Below are positions 61,603 through 64,000 of a DNA stretch of 64,000 nucleotides, piece by piece (within the stretch, counting starts at the first letter, position 1; every line of letters starts with the position of its first letter). Source of the DNA: Anisakis pegreffii (lineage: Eukaryota; Nematoda; Chromadorea; Rhabditida; Anisakidae); contig JAPYMA010002819.1 of the NCBI GenBank assembly GCA_035041965.1, forward strand, positions 62,001-126,000. Reading direction: 5' to 3'. A program made the translations under genes and the position numbers. A model generated the notes under the pieces. That model had not been told where the DNA came from. It worked only from the letters and a program-made list of their open reading frames with translations, and ran no database searches.

Positions 61603-63452
61603 ATGACAGCTCTAGCGGGTCTCGCCTATCTGCTGTTTGCATTCTCGCCTGCACTAGCAATTTTTCATAAAATCATTGCAAATGATCCGCTACGAATAAT
61701 TCTATTCGTTCTGGGGTGCGTTCATTTGTTGCTTATTGACTATTGAGTTTTATATCTGCATCTCGTCTGTTCCAGTGCTATTTTTCCATTTGAACGGATG
61801 TTTTTTCCATTTTTTGAGGAAAGAAATTTTGGAAAATTTTGGAATTTTAATTTTTCAGAGCGTTTTTCTGGTTATTGTCATTATTGTTCTCAGCGTTGGT
61901 GTGGTATGCCGTGATACCACTGAGGGACACGCTAGTATTCGCGGTATTCGTATCAATAGCATTCCAAGAAATCGCTCGTCTCATTCATTTCATTCTGCTT
62001 AAGAAAGCACAGAAGTAGTTATTTTTCGTTGATTACTATTATATTATTGTTATCATTGTTATTATTTTTATTAGCAATTTTGTTATCGCGATTTTTACAG
62101 TCATAATTGTTTAACATCTTTAGTAGAAAGTCTTCGCAGATGTCTTAAAGAGAAATTTTGGTTTTTTGGTTGGAATTTCAAGGGAGGTGGTAAAGATGGA
62201 AAAATTGAGTGAGAGGTGTTTTGAATTTCATAGAGGATTGAGTCGTATGGCCGCAAGTGGGATGCACATCTCCGGAGTGCACACACTGCATCACGCGAGA
62301 CATATTCTGGCGATTGTTTGCGGATTGGGCATGGGCGTGATGGCAGCGCTTTTCTTGGTGGTGAACGTGATTGCGGACTTCTGGGGCGAGGGCACAGTCG
62401 GACTGCCGGCCACAGTGCCGGATGTGGCGGAACGGTTCGATGTGAAGCTGACGTCGAAGGATGAGTACTTCCCGGTGAGTTGGGAGGGGATTTGGGTTGG
62501 ATTTGATTCGGTGGGACTGCAGAAATTGCAGAAGGAGGTGTTTTTGAGGGGTTTGTTGAAGTTTGTTGAGGTGTTTTGTGTTTTCTTTTTAGGATTATCC
62601 TTGTTGTTATTTTTAAGAGAAGTTGCGATAATCTTCGAAGCTGGATTAGGAAGATGGAAATTTGGAGAAAATTTGTTTCGGTTTGAAGTTTTTTCGAGTT
62701 TATCAAGTGAAAATTCTGATGGTGTTTGAGTTCAGTTGACGTATTCAATGTCCGCATGCATTCTGACGTTATGCCATATGTTTTGGACAATTTTGTTCTG
62801 GGATGGATGCCATAAGAAAGGGCAGCAAACAACGACATGGTGGACTGGAATCCTGTGTGCAGTCGTATCGCATTATGCGGTCTCTGGATTGGTGGGGTTT
62901 TTTGTGAAAATTTTCACGTGTTTTTTCATCATCTTTTTCTTTCAGTTGAATATTGACGACAGGCTGATAATCTTCTGAAAAGTGCTATGAAAAATGCCAA
63001 AATATAGCTTTTTATCAGAGAATTTTCAATCTTCCATCAAAGCTAAATTTTCAATTTTTATGTTTTTTTCTTTTTTGACGATCGAACGATTGCAGAGTTT
63101 TTGGAATAGACGTGGATTTCACATTCAGCTGGCAGTGCTGAGTGCACAGCTGGTTGTACTCGTGCTGAATGCGATCTATTCATGTTATGTGATGGGTATA
63201 ACAGGGGAGATGCTGCGTCAAATACCGCACCAAGCTGCCAGTCGCATGCAGAAATTCTTTTGTTGCAAACGCGGAACACCATCGTCGGACACGTTGCATG
63301 TAGCAGCCGATGAGAGCGCACCGAATCGAAGTTTAAATACGACGATTAACGATGATGCGAATAGAAACAGTAATATTGCGATCACAGACCAAGGTCCGGT
63401 GCGTGCACGGGCTCAGGATCAGAACCAAAGTCCACGCACTGTAAACGCTTAA
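61603..63452 (+). CDS. aph-1: APH-1, gamma-secretase subunit
   Basis: Five exons join in frame: 61603-61715, 61859-62014, 62234-62474, 62736-62891 and 63096-63452, giving 340 residues, slightly longer than C. elegans APH-1. The start MTALAGLAYLLFAFSPALA leads into ANDPLRIILFVLGAFFWLLS, a hallmark of the family (AGDPLRVIILVAGAFFWLVS in human). LLKKAQKGL follows the third helix. The helix 4 glycine motif is CGLGMGVMAA (G120, G124), and the two conserved intramembrane histidines are H184 (LCHMFW) and H216 (SHYAVSGL). About seven membrane helices are visible, followed by a hydrophilic tail of about 75 residues. APH-1 is the scaffold that joins nicastrin and presenilin in gamma-secretase, which cleaves Notch and other membrane proteins. 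Confidence 0.96.
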
Positions 63453-64000
63453 TTTAACGAGATGTTAGATTCGAAGGGATCTTCCGGGGTGATTAGGAGA
63501 TGGTGAAGGGGGTTTTGGCTAGGTAGAAGAGGAAGGGGGGGGATTGAGGGTTGTGATTCATTGTTTAGAATATTATAAGGTGTGAGGTTTTGTGCTGATG
63601 CTGATGAGGTTCTGTGGGAACCATACGGAGTGTTAAAAGTTTCGGTGAATGATGGGATGATAGTGAATTGGTGGATTGATGTCAGTAATTTATTTATTTA
63701 TCGAGATGTTCATTCGCTTACTTTTCGTGTATTTGCTTACTTATCTGTTTTTTCCATTGGATGTCTTTTATGAATCGACTTCATAATTTGATTTCCGTTC
63801 ATTCTTTCTCTCATAAACTTTGATCTCTTTTATTGTTTTCGTAATTTTTTGAGTATTTTTTGCATTCATGAAAGAAACGATTACATTTGAACTGGTTGAT
63901 ATGTGCTGGTTGTATGATTTGATGAGATGAAAGTATTTATTACTGATCATATTTATGTTGTTATTATTAAAGAAATATCTTTGAAGTGATTTCGCTTTTC
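63453..64000. other. 3' flank of aph-1
   Basis: It starts with a G-rich stretch (AGAGGAAGGGGGGGGATTGAGGG) at about 63520-63550, then T-rich noncoding DNA to the end of the window. No further gene is recognisable. Confidence 0.6.

Noticed and set aside
62101..62838. 245-codon minus-strand open frame
   Set aside because: It covers exons 3 and 4 of aph-1 antisense. The plus-strand exons carry all family motifs with clean splice sites, and the minus frame is Ser/Pro-rich shadow sequence.
1..64000. CRISPR arrays, bacterial operons, phage or insertion-sequence genes
   Set aside because: None are present. Intron-rich genes, a eukaryotic tRNA and nematode splice signals show nuclear nematode DNA.

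Overview
The window is AT-rich nuclear DNA from a nematode. It has short exons, introns that nearly all follow GT...AG with T-rich TTTCAG/TTTTAG acceptors, and splice acceptors a few bases upstream of several start codons, as expected for spliced-leader trans-splicing. The long introns, gene deserts and dispersed repeats fit a larger-genome (for example parasitic, clade III-like) nematode better than Caenorhabditis; this placement is inference. No bacterial, phage or CRISPR features were seen.

Layout, all recognised protein genes on the + strand: (1) 78-2397, the 3' half of a gamma-tubulin complex component (GCP2/3 family), cut by the window edge; (2) 2398-27082, a desert of about 24.7 kb with no convincing coding exon but with a MITE-like inverted repeat, a 17-bp minisatellite, a diverged tandem duplication, a strong hairpin and a promoter-like CpG-containing zone near 20.2 kb; (3) 27130-28517, an A20/AN1 zinc-finger protein; (4) 33028-33099, tRNA-Ala(AGC); (5) 34246-34618, cytochrome c oxidase subunit 7C; (6) 38795-43655, lysosomal beta-glucuronidase in 12 exons; (7) 44713-45896, the MPHOSPH6 nuclear exosome cofactor, followed by a 240-bp tandem repeat that duplicates a poly(A) signal; (8) 47638-59451, a P4-ATPase of the ATP9/Neo1/TAT-5 class in 18 exons, with a 5.5-kb first intron holding a tRNA-derived inverted-repeat element and a dispersed 177-bp repeat; (9) 61603-63452, APH-1 of gamma-secretase in 5 exons.

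The genes do not form one pathway. They are housekeeping functions: microtubule nucleation, ubiquitin-linked zinc fingers, respiration, glycosaminoglycan breakdown, rRNA processing, lipid flipping and intramembrane proteolysis. The tat-5 to aph-1 order appears to be shared with C. elegans, where both map to the F36H2 region of chromosome I (from memory). Exon models were built by joining frames at GT/AG sites; every join keeps the reading frame and restores family-conserved sequence.

I found no clear new biological system. The best leads are the tRNA-derived inverted-repeat element and its diverged relative, the 36-bp terminal-inverted-repeat element, an SL1-like tail encoded next to the tat-5 trans-splice site, and a decayed coding relic at 35.4-35.8 kb.
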